64,000 nucleotides of DNA from Caballeronia ptereochthonis (GCF_001545075.1 NZ_FCOB02000007.1:62001-126000), one strand, 5' to 3'; shown: positions 12,981 through 22,468, counted from the stretch's first letter. A program made the numbers and translations. The notes: generated by a model not told the origin, from the letters alone.

Positions 12981-14018
12981 ATGGCCATCATTTCATTGCG
13001 TCAGCTTCTGGATCATGCGGCGGAGTTCGGCTACGGCGTACCGGCGTTCAACGTCAACAATCTGGAACAGATCCAGGCCATCATGGAAGCCGCGCAGGAG
13101 ACCGATAGTCCGGTCATCCTGCAGGCTTCCGCGGGTGCGCGCAAATATGCGGGCGAGGCCTATCTGCGCCACATGGTGCTGGCTGCCGTCGAAACGCACC
13201 CCGACATTCCGATCGTGATGCATCAGGATCATGGCGGCAGCCCGGCCGTATGTCAGGCGTCGATTCGCTCGGGCTTTACCAGCGTGATGATGGACGGCTC
13301 GCTGCGCGAGGACATGAAGACGCCGTCCGACTATGAGTACAACGTCGCCACGACGCGCCGCGTGTGCGAATTCGCACATGCGGTGGGTGTGTCGGTGGAG
13401 GGCGAACTGGGCTGTCTCGGTTCCCTGGAGACCGGCGCCGCCGGCGAGGAAGATGGCTCCGGTGCGGAAGGCACGCTGTCGCACGACATGCTGCTGACCG
13501 ATCCGGCGCAGGCCAAGGACTTCGTCGAACAAACCGGCGTCGATGCACTCGCGATCGCGATCGGCACGAGCCACGGGGCATACAAATTCTCGCGCAAGCC
13601 AACCGGCGATATCCTGGCCATCGACCGCATCCGGGATATCCATCACGCAATTCCGAAGGTCCATCTCGTGATGCACGGCTCGAGTTCCGTACCTCAGGAA
13701 TGGCTCGAGATCATTCGCCAGTACGGCGGCGACATCAAGGAAACCTACGGCGTACCGGTCGAGGAAATCCAGCGCGGCATTCAGAACGGCGTGCGCAAAG
13801 TGAATATCGATACCGATATCCGGCTGGCGATGATGGGTGCGACTCGCAAGTTGCTGGCCGAAGATCGCAGCGAATTCGACCCACGCAAGGCGTTGGCTGC
13901 GGCAAAGAAGGCGGCGAAAGGCATTGTCCGCCTGCGTAATGAGGCGTTCGGTTGTGCCGGACAGGCGTCGAAAATCAAGCCCATTCCGCTCGAGCGCATG
14001 GCGGGGACCTATCAGTAG
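12981..14018 (+). CDS. cbbA: fructose-bisphosphate aldolase, class II
   Basis: 345-residue zinc-dependent class II aldolase condensing DHAP with GAP, or with erythrose 4-phosphate for sedoheptulose bisphosphate. Zinc and catalytic signatures are [12 protein letters not shown] (residues ~79-90), [33 protein letters not shown] and [14 protein letters not shown] 12981 is preceded by TAGGAG. It is the last gene of the cbb operon; hairpins and a terminator follow about 110 nt downstream. Confidence 0.97.
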   Translation: MAIISLRQLLDHAAEFGYGVPAFNVNNLEQIQAIMEAAQETDSPVILQASAGARKYAGEAYLRHMVLAAVETHPDIPIVMHQDHGGSPAVCQASIRSGFTSVMMDGSLREDMKTPSDYEYNVATTRRVCEFAHAVGVSVEGELGCLGSLETGAAGEEDGSGAEGTLSHDMLLTDPAQAKDFVEQTGVDALAIAIGTSHGAYKFSRKPTGDILAIDRIRDIHHAIPKVHLVMHGSSSVPQEWLEIIRQYGGDIKETYGVPVEEIQRGIQNGVRKVNIDTDIRLAMMGATRKLLAEDRSEFDPRKALAAAKKAAKGIVRLRNEAFGCAGQASKIKPIPLERMAGTYQ

Positions 14019-14126
14019 CGCGCTTGCGGATACCGCGAGAAGGGGCACGCAGCAGGACCAGTCATTGGCGACCTGTACATGAAACGATGGAAATTTCGCG
14101 GCTCAAAGATTGCGGGGCACAGGTTA

Positions 14127-14188
14127 AAGGTCTTGGGTAAAGACCTTATGCCGAAGTAAAACGGCCGATCGCAGGATTGGCCGTTTTT
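14127..14188 (+). terminator. cbb operon end: hairpin followed by Rho-independent terminator
   Basis: Two stem-loops lie between the convergent cbbA and formate dehydrogenase genes. The first is AAGGTCTT-GGGTA-AAGACCTT (14127-14147), a perfect 8-bp stem. The second is AACGGCC-N12-GGCCGTT (14160-14185), running into TTTTT at 14184-14188, the usual layout of an intrinsic terminator for the plus strand. Read on the minus strand the same stem is followed by TTTTAC, so it may work in both directions. Confidence 0.85.
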
Positions 14189-14234
14189 GCTTGTCCGCCG
14201 CGCACCCGTAGCAACGAGATACCAACGTCCGCAT

Positions 14235-15395
14235 TCAGGTCAGCCCGTAGGATTTCGCGCCTGTGCCGGCAAGTGCACCCCCGTGAACGATAAGATATTC
14301 CTCGCGAATAGGGGTTCGCTCGAAGTAACTCTGCAGAATTTCCAGCGTGCCAGCCGCATAGCGGGCCTGCGCGGAGAGCGATGTGCCGGAGATGTGTGGC
14401 GTCATCCCGTTGAACGGCATGGTTCGCCACGGATGCTCCGGTGGCGCCGGCTGGGGAAACCAGACATCGCCCGCATAACCCGCAATGTGGCCGGACTCGA
14501 CCGCGCGCACAACGGCGTCACGGTCCACCAGTTTTGCGCGCGCCGTATTGATGAGGTACGCGCCGCGTTTCATTTTCGCAAACATCCTGTCGTTGAACAT
14601 GCCTTCAGTCGACGGATAAAGCGGTATCTGAAGATTGACGAAATCCACTGCGCTCACGAGCGATTCGGCATCAGGGTGAAACGTCAGGCTTAGCTCCTGC
14701 TCGATTTCCGGACTCAGCCGGTGCCGTTGGGTGTAGTGCAGATGCAGCCCGAATGGCTTGAGTCTGCGCAGCACCGCGAGACCGATCCGGCCCGCGCCGA
14801 TCGTGCCGAAATGCATGCCTTCAATGTCGTAGCTGCGCGACACACAGTCGGCGATCAACCAGCCCCCGGCGACGGAGACGTCGTGCGATGGCAGGTAATT
14901 GCGGACGAGCGACAACGCGACCATCACGACGTGTTCCGCCACGCTGACGCTGTTGGAGCCGGTCACCTCGGCGACGGTGATGTCGGCACGCGCGGCCGCT
15001 TCGAGATCGACATGATCGGAACCGATGCCGGCTGTCAACGCAAGCTTCAGCTTCTTCGCCCTGGCAATCCGCTCCTGGGTCAGATAGGCCGGCCAGAACG
15101 GTTGGGAGATGATGATCTCCGCATCGGAAAGATGCTTCTCGAATGTCGAATCCGGCCCGTCCTTGTCGCTCGTCACGATGAATTCGTGGCCGAGCCCTTC
15201 CAGATAGCTGCGCAGACCCAATTCGCCGGACACGCACCCGATGAGTTCACCCGGCCTGAAGCCAAGCGGACCCTTCGGAGTCGGGGTGCTCTGGCCATTG
15301 GCGTAGACGGTGATCGTCGGGATGCTGTCGCGCACGTAGTGCGGCGGATATCCGGTTACGGGATCGGGATAGAGGACACATAAAACTTTCGACAT
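14235..15395 (-). CDS. fdh: formate dehydrogenase, single-subunit, predicted NADP+-dependent
   Basis: 386-residue D-2-hydroxyacid-dehydrogenase-fold enzyme that oxidises formate to CO2 without metal cofactors. Substrate elements include SQPFWPAYLT, the catalytic Arg region TAGIGSDHVDL/TGSNSVSVAEH, and the His in MTPHISGTSLSAQARY. The Rossmann loop GAGRIG is at ~200-205. At the end of beta-2 the sequence is HYTQRHRL, with Gln223 where NAD-specific FDHs have Asp (YTDRHRL). The NADP-specific enzyme of Burkholderia stabilis is the same length and also has Gln223. It is divergent from the Rieske reductase and preceded by AAGGAGC. It could supply both CO2 and NADPH to the cbb pathway. Confidence 0.95.
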   Translation of the reverse strand: MSKVLCVLYPDPVTGYPPHYVRDSIPTITVYANGQSTPTPKGPLGFRPGELIGCVSGELGLRSYLEGLGHEFIVTSDKDGPDSTFEKHLSDAEIIISQPFWPAYLTQERIARAKKLKLALTAGIGSDHVDLEAAARADITVAEVTGSNSVSVAEHVVMVALSLVRNYLPSHDVSVAGGWLIADCVSRSYDIEGMHFGTIGAGRIGLAVLRRLKPFGLHLHYTQRHRLSPEIEQELSLTFHPDAESLVSAVDFVNLQIPLYPSTEGMFNDRMFAKMKRGAYLINTARAKLVDRDAVVRAVESGHIAGYAGDVWFPQPAPPEHPWRTMPFNGMTPHISGTSLSAQARYAAGTLEILQSYFERTPIREEYLIVHGGALAGTGAKSYGLT

Positions 15396-15559
15396 GATGG
15401 TTCTGCTCCTTTCTTGCCGTATGTCTGTTTCGTTTCGTCAGCGTCGTGTTGTCGGCATAACCAACAATATTCGCGAGTGCGGGCAACCTCGTCCTAGTAT
15501 CTGTCTTCTTGCGGGAATGGGACGATAATATTGCTGGGCGGTCAGCCGGGAGTGGTGCA

Positions 15560-17089
15560 ATGTCCGAAAGCTCGTCATCAATTGCGGGAACCGATTTCAC
15601 TCAAGGCATTCCGGCAACGGATATCGCCGATGGCGGCATGGTGACAGGCCATGTCGGCGAAGAACCCGTGTTGCTCGTGCGTCGGGCCGGTGAGTTGTTC
15701 GCTATCGGCGCGACCTGTCCTCACTACGGCGCGCCACTGGCCGACGGCCTGCTGGTCGCAGATACGGTTCGATGTCCGTGGCATCATGCGTCGTTCAGTC
15801 TTCGTACAGGCCAGCTTCTGCGGCCCCCCGCTCAGGACGATCTGAAATGCTGGCGCGTGGAGCAGCGCGACGGCCGGGCTTTTGTATGCGAAGCGCTGCC
15901 TGCGGTACGGCCACCTGAATTGACGGCTGCACAGCTTCCCGGATCGGTGGTGATCATCGGCGGCGGTGCAGCCGGAAACGCGGCGGCCGAAACCTTGCGA
16001 CGAGAAGGCTATCAGGGCCCCGTTACGTTGTTGAGCGCCGATAGCGCGCTGCCTTACGACCGGCCGAATCTGTCGAAGGACTATCTTGCCGGAACCGCGC
16101 AAGCCGCGTGGCTCCCTTTGCGGTCTCCCACGTTCTACACAGATCATCACATCGATGCGCGATGCAACATTCGCGCCGTCAAGCTCGACCCGGCGCAAAA
16201 GACCGTCATGCTTTCGGACGGCAGTCAGGTGACGTACGATGCATTGCTGCTTGCCACTGGCGCCGAACCGGTGCGCCTCACGGTGCCCGGTGCAAACCTG
16301 TCGCACGTGCGCGTGCTTCGCACGCTTGCCGACTGCGATGCCCTGATCGCGCGTCTCGGTACGGCACGCCAATGCGTCGTGGTCGGCGCGGGCTTCATCG
16401 GGCTCGAAGTCGCGGCTTCGTTGCGCACGCGCGGATTGCAGGTGCACGTCGTGACACCCGGCGCCCATCCCATGGAGCGCGTCCTTGGGGAAGCACTGGG
16501 CAAGATGATCAGAACGCTTCATGAGTCGAAGGGAGTCATTTTTCATCTCGGGGCCACGGTTACTGAAATCGAATCGGATCGCGTGAAACTGTCTACCGGC
16601 GAGGTGCTGGGCGCCGATCTGGTCGTGACCGGGATCGGCGTTCGCCCCGAAGTGAGTGTGGCGCAGGAGGCCGGCCTGATAGTCGACCACGGGGTGAGCG
16701 TCGATGAATTTCTGCAGACGAGTGCCCGAGGCGTCTATGCCGCGGGCGATATCGCACGCTGGCCGGACCCGAGAACGGGAGATCGCATCCGTGTCGAACA
16801 CTGGGTCGTGGCAGAGCGGCAGGGTGTGGTTGCCGCGCGAAATATGCTCGGAGCAACGCAGCGCTTCACAGCTATCCCTTTCTTCTGGACCCAGCACTAC
16901 GATACGGCGATCAACTACGTGGGTCACGCGGAGCATTGGGATCGCGTCGACATAGAAGGCGACCCAGGCGCACATGACTGTACGGTAACCTACTGGTACA
17001 AGAATAGGCGGCTCGCGGTAGCCACTGTCGGGCGGGACCTGGATAGTCTGCGAGCAGAGGTTGCGTTCGAGCAGGCCACTCCAGCGTGA
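15560..17089 (+). CDS. Rieske-FAD pyridine nucleotide-disulfide oxidoreductase (AIF-like)
   Basis: 509-residue fusion of an N-terminal Rieske [2Fe-2S] domain (C53-P-H55 and C72-P-W-H75 in CPHYGAPL and CPWHHASF) with a class I FAD/NAD reductase. The FAD site is VVIIGGGAAGNAAAETL near 125-141, the NAD(P) site VVVGAGFIGLEVAASL near 272-287, the second FAD motif GVYAAGDIARW, and a C-terminal reductase domain. Such proteins resemble ferredoxin/rubredoxin reductases and AIF-like proteins. It diverges from fdh across a 164-bp spacer, which suggests shared control. The redox partner is unknown. ATG 15560 is preferred over an in-frame TTG at 15509 because the family N-terminus begins near MSESS. Confidence 0.85.
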   Translation: MSESSSSIAGTDFTQGIPATDIADGGMVTGHVGEEPVLLVRRAGELFAIGATCPHYGAPLADGLLVADTVRCPWHHASFSLRTGQLLRPPAQDDLKCWRVEQRDGRAFVCEALPAVRPPELTAAQLPGSVVIIGGGAAGNAAAETLRREGYQGPVTLLSADSALPYDRPNLSKDYLAGTAQAAWLPLRSPTFYTDHHIDARCNIRAVKLDPAQKTVMLSDGSQVTYDALLLATGAEPVRLTVPGANLSHVRVLRTLADCDALIARLGTARQCVVVGAGFIGLEVAASLRTRGLQVHVVTPGAHPMERVLGEALGKMIRTLHESKGVIFHLGATVTEIESDRVKLSTGEVLGADLVVTGIGVRPEVSVAQEAGLIVDHGVSVDEFLQTSARGVYAAGDIARWPDPRTGDRIRVEHWVVAERQGVVAARNMLGATQRFTAIPFFWTQHYDTAINYVGHAEHWDRVDIEGDPGAHDCTVTYWYKNRRLAVATVGRDLDSLRAEVAFEQATPA

Positions 17090-17221
17090 CCATGTCCGGC
17101 GACAGCGACCGGTGGGCAGTCGCACCTCGAACGAGCGCATCGTGAATCTTCCCGACCTTTTCGACGGCGTCGTTGATTCCGGCGCGGCATCTGCCGTTCA
17201 CTCGCTGACGAGCCGGGCGCG

Positions 17222-17677
17222 TTACCACGCAAGCGGCTGGCGAAACACCTTGCCGCCATAGCCGAGCACCACGTTCTCTACCTCGAACGGCGCTGGCTCC
17301 TTGACTTCGAGGATCAGCGCGACGTTGCCGGGCAGGAGTTCGCTGGAGATGGATTTTGTCAGCCTGCGGTCGAGAACGTCTTCGACCGCACGCCCGGCGA
17401 GCCCCGCGCCCGCGCCGATGGTGAGGCCCGCGAGCACGCCGGCCGGACCGCCAAGCAGGCCGATCAGGCCACCCGTTACCGCGCCGATCACCGTGCCCCA
17501 GAACGACTGCGTGTATTTATGGAGTACGGTCAGCTGGCCCGCGGCGTCGTTCTGCACCATGACGCCGCTCTCGATCTTGAAGCCGACATTGTCCGTCTCG
17601 AAGTTCCTGAAGTCCCGCGCGGCTCTTTCCGCCACGTCCAGGTTCTTGAAGGTCGCGACGACCAGTTCTTGCGCCAT
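17222..17677 (-). CDS. DUF1269-type membrane protein
   Basis: 151 residues. The N-terminus (AQELVVATFKNLDVAERAA) resembles a ferredoxin-like stress-protein fold. The middle (~60-95) is a glycine-rich hydrophobic segment with repeated small-residue motifs (GAVTGGLIGLLGGPAG), typical of DUF1269 proteins. The C-terminus, with LLPGNVALILEVKE, is soluble. It is probably an inner-membrane stress-associated protein; no specific role is known. Transcribed convergently with the Rieske reductase. Confidence 0.75.
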   Translation of the reverse strand: MAQELVVATFKNLDVAERAARDFRNFETDNVGFKIESGVMVQNDAAGQLTVLHKYTQSFWGTVIGAVTGGLIGLLGGPAGVLAGLTIGAGAGLAGRAVEDVLDRRLTKSISSELLPGNVALILEVKEPAPFEVENVVLGYGGKVFRQPLAW

Positions 17678-18064
17678 TTGCCTGCTCCCGTTGCGAATGT
17701 CGGCATCCCCAAAAAATAGTGCGTTGGCGCAATCAACGCCAGATTTGAATCTCCGATTCCAGCTATCGGCCTGGCATCCGAGGATCAGCCAAGCTCCGTC
17801 GAATGCTTTCTGATTGTGTAGCGGCCTTTGTGGCGCTCATGGACAACCCGGATCTTTGCTTTGATCTCTTCACGGTGGCCGTCAGCGGTGCCGCGCGGGT
17901 TTGCCCCTAGATCGCGATAAACAAATGGAATTGCATTACGAGAAAATTTGATTGGATTTCCAACGGATGCGGCCCTATCGTGCGTCAGTCCGATGCGGCA
18001 ATCCGCGCGCTCGCATCGAGAAAACGGCCTCGCCGATAAAACAAAATATCCAGGAGACTTACCC
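17678..18064. other. 387-bp divergent intergenic region, no gene seen
   Basis: This spacer separates the DUF1269 gene (minus) from the MFS gene (plus) and must hold both promoters. It contains an inverted repeat GCGTTG-N7-CAACGC at 17721-17739, about 45 bp upstream of the DUF1269 start, a possible operator. An open frame reads through from 17948 into the MFS gene, but its upstream part has no transporter-like sequence. No other feature was recognised. Confidence 0.5.
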
Positions 18065-19417
18065 ATGGAGCAATCCTCCGCGGTGCCGCGTGTGCCGGAG
18101 TCGGACGCCAGCGGCGCTCAGAACATCGCTTCAAACGACCGGGCTTCGCCAAGAGTGCGGCGAATCCAGCGTACCGCGCTGGCTCTCCTCCTCCTGAGCG
18201 GAGTCATCAATTACATCGATCGCGCAACCCTGTCCATCGCGAATCCGCTGATCCGGCAGGATCTTGGACTTTCGGTCGGGGAAATGGGCCTGCTGCTTTC
18301 CGCATTCCTATGGGCTTATGCGTTTGCGCAACTGCCAGCGGGCGCGTTGGTCGATCGCTTCGGCGCACGCGTCATGCTAACCGTCAGCCTCGCGACATGG
18401 TCGGTGGCGCAAGCGTTCGGCGGCGTCGTGAGCGGCTTCGGCCAGTTCTTCGCCGCTCGCATGGTGCTGGGAATCGGGGAGGCGCCGCAGTTTCCCACGA
18501 GCGCCAAAGTCGTTCGCGACTGGTTCGGCAAGAAGGAGCGTGGCGCTGCAACCGGCATCTGGAACAGTTCGTCGACGCTCGGCACCGCAATCTCGGCGCC
18601 TTTGCTGACGGTCGTAATGTTGACCGTGGGATGGCGATGGATGTTCGGCATCATGGGAATCGCCGGCCTCGTCGTGGCACTGTGTTTCTTTCTCGTGCAT
18701 CGCGACCCGCGTCAGGTCGACTTGACGCAGCGGGAGCGCGCGTATCTGTCTGACGTCGATGGGGAAATCCAGAGTCGTCCGACATGGCGCGAGTGGCGCC
18801 GTCTGTTCGAGTTCGGCACCACGTGGGGCATGCTGCTGGGATTCTTCGGCACGATCTACGTCTTGTGGCTCTACAACGCGTGGTTACCGACGTATTTGCA
18901 AATGGAATTTCACCTGACCATCGCGAAGTCGGGGTGGGTGGCGGCGGTCCCCTATCTCTTCGGCGTGGTGGGGAGTCTTTCTGGCGGAAAGATTTGCGAC
19001 GTTCTCGCTCGGCGAGGGGTCTCGGCGATCAACAGCCGGAAGTACCCGATGGCGGCCTCGCTTTTCGGTGTCGCCGTGTTCACGGTACTGACTGGCCTCA
19101 CGCACAGCGCGACACTGGCAGTCGTATTCATCTCGATCTCGATGTTGCTCCTGTATGTGTCGAGCAGTGCGGCCTGGGCGATGGCATCCGTTGCTGCGCC
19201 TTCCAACTGCACCGCGTCGATCGGCGCCATGCAGAATTTCGGAGGCTACTTCGGCGGCGCGCTGGCACCGGTGATCACGGGCTTCATCGTGCAGCAGACA
19301 CGCTCGTTCCAGCCCGCGCTCTTCGTCGGCGCGGGCGTTGCCGCCGTCGCGGTGATCGGCTATTGGTTGCTCGTGCGCGGCCCGATTCCGCCGGCCGCGC
19401 TTACCCACGACGTGTAA
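18065..19417 (+). CDS. MFS transporter, anion:cation symporter (ACS)-like
   Basis: 450-residue 12-TM major facilitator permease. The loop 2-3 motif is GALVDRFGARVML, and the N-terminal signature NYIDRATLSIANPLIRQDLGL is shared by ACS-family sugar-acid and organic-anion symporters (hexuronate, glucarate, phthalate types). GIGEAPQFPTSAKVVRDWF in TM4-5 is typical of that family. ATG 18065 was chosen over the longer open frame because MEQSSAVPR follows a GGAGAC site. It converges with an Ldh-type dehydrogenase and may import its substrate, perhaps a hydroxy-acid. Confidence 0.85.
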   Translation: MEQSSAVPRVPESDASGAQNIASNDRASPRVRRIQRTALALLLLSGVINYIDRATLSIANPLIRQDLGLSVGEMGLLLSAFLWAYAFAQLPAGALVDRFGARVMLTVSLATWSVAQAFGGVVSGFGQFFAARMVLGIGEAPQFPTSAKVVRDWFGKKERGAATGIWNSSSTLGTAISAPLLTVVMLTVGWRWMFGIMGIAGLVVALCFFLVHRDPRQVDLTQRERAYLSDVDGEIQSRPTWREWRRLFEFGTTWGMLLGFFGTIYVLWLYNAWLPTYLQMEFHLTIAKSGWVAAVPYLFGVVGSLSGGKICDVLARRGVSAINSRKYPMAASLFGVAVFTVLTGLTHSATLAVVFISISMLLLYVSSSAAWAMASVAAPSNCTASIGAMQNFGGYFGGALAPVITGFIVQQTRSFQPALFVGAGVAAVAVIGYWLLVRGPIPPAALTHDV

Positions 19418-19423
19418 CGGCAA

Positions 19424-19462
19424 CACGGCGCCGCCGTGAGCGAGAGTCTGAGGCTCTCGCTC
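19424..19462. terminator. paired hairpins between convergent MFS and Ldh genes
   Basis: Two adjacent perfect stems lie in the 48-bp gap between the two stop codons: CACGGC-GCC-GCCGTG (19424-19438) and GAGCGAGAG-N7-CTCTCGCTC (19438-19462). There is no U-tract on either side, so they may act as a bidirectional pause or mRNA 3'-end structure more than a classic intrinsic terminator. Confidence 0.55.
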
Positions 19463-19465
19463 GGA

Positions 19466-20530
19466 TCAGCCAGGTAGTGCACCAGGAAACCCAAGTTCAT
19501 AGCGCTGCGCGCAGGCTTCAAGTGCCGGGGCGATCGTCGGGTGCAGAGCGACTCCGTCGCGAAGTTGCTCGTGCTTGAGGCTCAGTCCGCGATCGCCCGG
19601 CATCCGCACACCCGACGTTCCGGGGCGCGGCGGATTCTCTCGGCATGCATCGCCGAGCCAGTCCATCTGCCGCACAAACGCGGCGGGACCGCCAAAGGCC
19701 GCCGGATCGTATAACGACAGAAACACGGTGGCGCCCCATCCATCGGCGGGATCGGCCCGGCCGTGACCTGCGAGACCTCCCGTCAGCGCCTCGATCATCA
19801 ACGCTAGCCCGAAGCCCTTATGTCCCCACGTCATGCCGCCGACCGGGAGGATCGATCCCGGAGGCTCAGCGGACAGCACGGCTGGATCGCGGCTGGGCTG
19901 TCCATCCGCATCGAGAAAACATGCCTCCTCGAAGAGTTCTCCCGCTTTATGCCGGCGCGCGGTCATGCCGTTCGTTACGGTCGATGAGGAGATATCGATC
20001 AGAAACGGCGTGCCCGAGGTCGGAATGCCCGCCGCGATCGGATTCGGCGTAAATACGGAGCGCGTGCCGCCATGAGGGGCCACGCTTTGCACCGCCGGGT
20101 CGGAACTGCTGAGCACGATCATGAACCCGTCGGCAGTGGCCTTCTCCAGATAACTGGCAAGACAGGCGATGTGATGACTGCGCCGAATCACCAACGTCGC
20201 GCTCCCATATTCCTTTGCCCTCGGCGCGAGTGTTTCGATGCCACTGAGAACCAGCCACGGGCCAGGAAGACGCCGGCCATCCCACAGAAGGCTGGCGCCC
20301 CGGTCTGAAACGACCTCAGGCTCGCCGGAGCACGTCATCGCGGCGTTTTCAATCTCACGGATATAAGCGGGCAGCAGCGCGAGCCCGTGCGTGTCGTGTC
20401 CCATCAAGTCGCCATCCACAAGCGTTCGGGCGACTGCCAGCGCTTTGACGCCCTCCATTCCGGCCCTGACCAGCAGACGCTGTGCGAAGCCTTGCAGTTC
20501 ATCGGCGGAGTATCGGACTTGTGTATTCAT
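19466..20530 (-). CDS. Ldh family malate/L-lactate/ureidoglycolate-type dehydrogenase
   Basis: 354-residue member of the YlbC/YbiC NAD(P)-dependent 2-hydroxyacid oxidoreductase superfamily, unrelated to classical LDH. Signatures are VDGDLMGHDTHGLALLP near the N-terminus (the catalytic His lies in GHDTHG), RRSHHIACLASY, HGGTRSVFTPNPIAAGIPT, and GHKGFGLALMIEALTGGLAG near the C-terminal third. Substrates in the family include malate, sulfolactate, 2,3-diketogulonate and ureidoglycolate; this one cannot be assigned. The start is taken at the ATG giving MNTQVRYSADEL; the frame is open 25 codons further upstream to 20605, without a convincing ribosome site at either position. Divergent from a LysR gene. 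Confidence 0.82.
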   Translation of the reverse strand: MNTQVRYSADELQGFAQRLLVRAGMEGVKALAVARTLVDGDLMGHDTHGLALLPAYIREIENAAMTCSGEPEVVSDRGASLLWDGRRLPGPWLVLSGIETLAPRAKEYGSATLVIRRSHHIACLASYLEKATADGFMIVLSSSDPAVQSVAPHGGTRSVFTPNPIAAGIPTSGTPFLIDISSSTVTNGMTARRHKAGELFEEACFLDADGQPSRDPAVLSAEPPGSILPVGGMTWGHKGFGLALMIEALTGGLAGHGRADPADGWGATVFLSLYDPAAFGGPAAFVRQMDWLGDACRENPPRPGTSGVRMPGDRGLSLKHEQLRDGVALHPTIAPALEACAQRYELGFPGALPG

Positions 20531-20683
20531 CGTGATCGCGTCAGTAAGGGTGGTGGTTCGAAGCTGTCGGGCGAGTAAAGGCCCGATGCGCTTTGGATTG
20601 TCCATTGAGCTTTTGATAAGCGTCCAATCGAGAGTTGAGTAAAATCAATTCCATCTGGTTATGAGTCTCCGTGCGTTTACCCT

Positions 20684-21628
20684 ATGTCGCAAGATTCGAG
20701 CAACTCCGCTATTCCAGTGCTGACGAAGCTGCGCTTCAGGCATCTCCAGTTGCTCGAACTGCTGGGACGTACGCGCAACCTCCGTATCGCGGCTGAGCAG
20801 ATGCACATCACGCAGCCGGCCGCGACGAAGATCCTGAGCGATCTGGAGGCGATGTTCGGTGCGCCGCTGTTCGAACGGCTACCGCGCGAAATGCGGCCGA
20901 CCGATCTCGGTACGCTCTCGGTCCGCTATGCCGGCACGGCGCTGTCCGGTCTGGGCAAGTTTTCGAACGAGTTCGCGACACTGAAGAATGGCGGCTATGG
21001 TCATCTTACGGTCGGCTTCATTCCGGCTTCCGCCGCACAACTCGTCACCGCGGCTATCAAGGAGATCCAGCGCAGACGCCCGAGACTCATCATCAAGCTG
21101 GTCGAGCAAAGTAGTGATCAGCTCGCGACATGGCTTGAGGAAAGGCGACTCGATGTGATGGTCGGGCGTCCGACAGAGCCACGACACGAAGCGCTTTTCC
21201 ATGTGGTCGATCTATTGGCGGAGCCTGCGCGTACGGTCGTCGGGCAACATCATCCGTTGCTCAAGCGGCGGCGCATGGAAATCACCGACCTGGGCCGGTG
21301 GCCATGGATCTTGTATCCGCAAGGTACCGCCATGCGGCAGCTATTTGAAGAGACGTTCGCGGCGGCTGGGATGATCGCGCCGGTGGGCATCGTGGAAACG
21401 CCCTCGATCTTCTCGACGCTGGAGTTGCTGCAGGCCACCGACATGATCTCCCTTCAACCACAGGCAGCGATGGACAAGTACGTCAAGCATGGCCTTCTAG
21501 GCTACCTGGACGTGCCAATACGGCGGACAATGTCGAATTACAGCGTCATTACGCGAAAAGACGAAGCTACCTCGCAAGCGATGAACGAATTTGTTGCCAT
21601 CCTTTTGGCAATCGCCGCGCAATGCTAG
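20684..21628 (+). CDS. LysR-type transcriptional regulator
   Basis: 314 residues with an HTH at ~16-75 (LRFRHLQLLELLGRTRNLRIAAE, then TQPAATKILSDLEAMFG) and a periplasmic-binding-like effector domain (GHLTVGFIPASAAQLV onward). It belongs to the GbpR/CbeR-like branch that begins with an L-x-R-x-R-H motif. It is transcribed divergently from the Ldh-type dehydrogenase, which together with the convergent MFS transporter is its likely target set. The 153-bp spacer is AT-rich near the LysR start. Confidence 0.88.
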   Translation: MSQDSSNSAIPVLTKLRFRHLQLLELLGRTRNLRIAAEQMHITQPAATKILSDLEAMFGAPLFERLPREMRPTDLGTLSVRYAGTALSGLGKFSNEFATLKNGGYGHLTVGFIPASAAQLVTAAIKEIQRRRPRLIIKLVEQSSDQLATWLEERRLDVMVGRPTEPRHEALFHVVDLLAEPARTVVGQHHPLLKRRRMEITDLGRWPWILYPQGTAMRQLFEETFAAAGMIAPVGIVETPSIFSTLELLQATDMISLQPQAAMDKYVKHGLLGYLDVPIRRTMSNYSVITRKDEATSQAMNEFVAILLAIAAQC

Positions 21629-21675
21629 GTAGTCGACATGACAGTCGTGAGAGGGCGTCTCCCAGTTCCGTAACC

Positions 21676-22080
21676 ACAAGGGCAGCGGCCGCATTCTCTT
21701 TATGTGCTCGGTTCTCCGCCTATTACGGTCTCGTCATCTGGCTGCCGGGTATCCGGCGAAGCACTTCGGCTTGCCGCTCGCGAAGGCGGCGACGTCGACC
21801 GCTGCATCGATTCTCGGCGTACTTTGCAGGCGTCCGATTTTTCGGGCAGTTCGCGGACTGCATCGGCCGAAAGCACACATTCTTCATGTTCAGATGGGCG
21901 CGTTCACCAAGCAGCGTCCACTGTGCCTCCCGCGCCCGCCCTCCGGCGAACGGCCGGCTTGGTCGGCGGTCGTTGAAACGTCGCTCCACGATTGTCTCAA
22001 TGGCCGGCCGAGCGGCTGTCTTTCCGATCCTAATGCGGTGACACGACACCTATCCTCGGTTTCCTGACTGCGGACTTGCT
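21676..22080 (+). pseudogene. decayed MFS transporter
   Basis: MFS-like sequence is scattered over two frames. Frame 1 gives AYYGLVIWLPG (about 21718-21749), frame 3 continues with YPAKHFGLPLAKAATSTAAS (about 21750-21815), frame 1 resumes with YFAGVRFFGQFADCIGRKH (about 21819-21878), and frame 3 then gives QMGAFT. Joined together they read like the first helices and the loop 2-3 motif (G-x-x-x-D-x-x-GR-K) of a major facilitator permease. At least three frameshifts are needed, and no C-terminal half was recognised. The right-hand boundary is uncertain. Confidence 0.5.
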
Positions 22081-22468
22081 GTGCTGGAGTCGACCACCGC
22101 CTGTGCTTCCGACGTGCACGTGCGAAGTCCGTGTCTGCCTCATGCTCCTGCTACTGGACAGGGCTCGAAGGTTGGGAGCGAAGCTGTACCGCGACCTGTT
22201 CGAGGATAGGCGGGATCATGAGCAGAGCTTCGATTGGGTCTGCGATGCTGTAGCCACCGTCACCGACAGTCCCAACGGTTACCAGAGCCGCGCAAGTGGC
22301 GCCGTTGCCTCCTTCACGCGTGGCGCAAGATCGCTGAACTGGCCTGGCGAGCCCGGTGCGTGCGCCATCACTTTGACTGTTTGATAAAAATATTCGCAAA
22401 AACAATGAGTTATGGTCGTTTTTCAGAACTGGGCGTGAGGACGGGCAGCGCGCCATGAATGCGGTAAG
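22081..22468. other. gene-poor stretch between MFS remnant and TA promoter
   Basis: About 390 bp with no recognisable protein in either direction. Short open frames here have skewed composition and no ribosome sites. It is probably the remaining decayed part of the MFS locus or a junction left by insertion of the toxin-antitoxin module. Confidence 0.4.
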
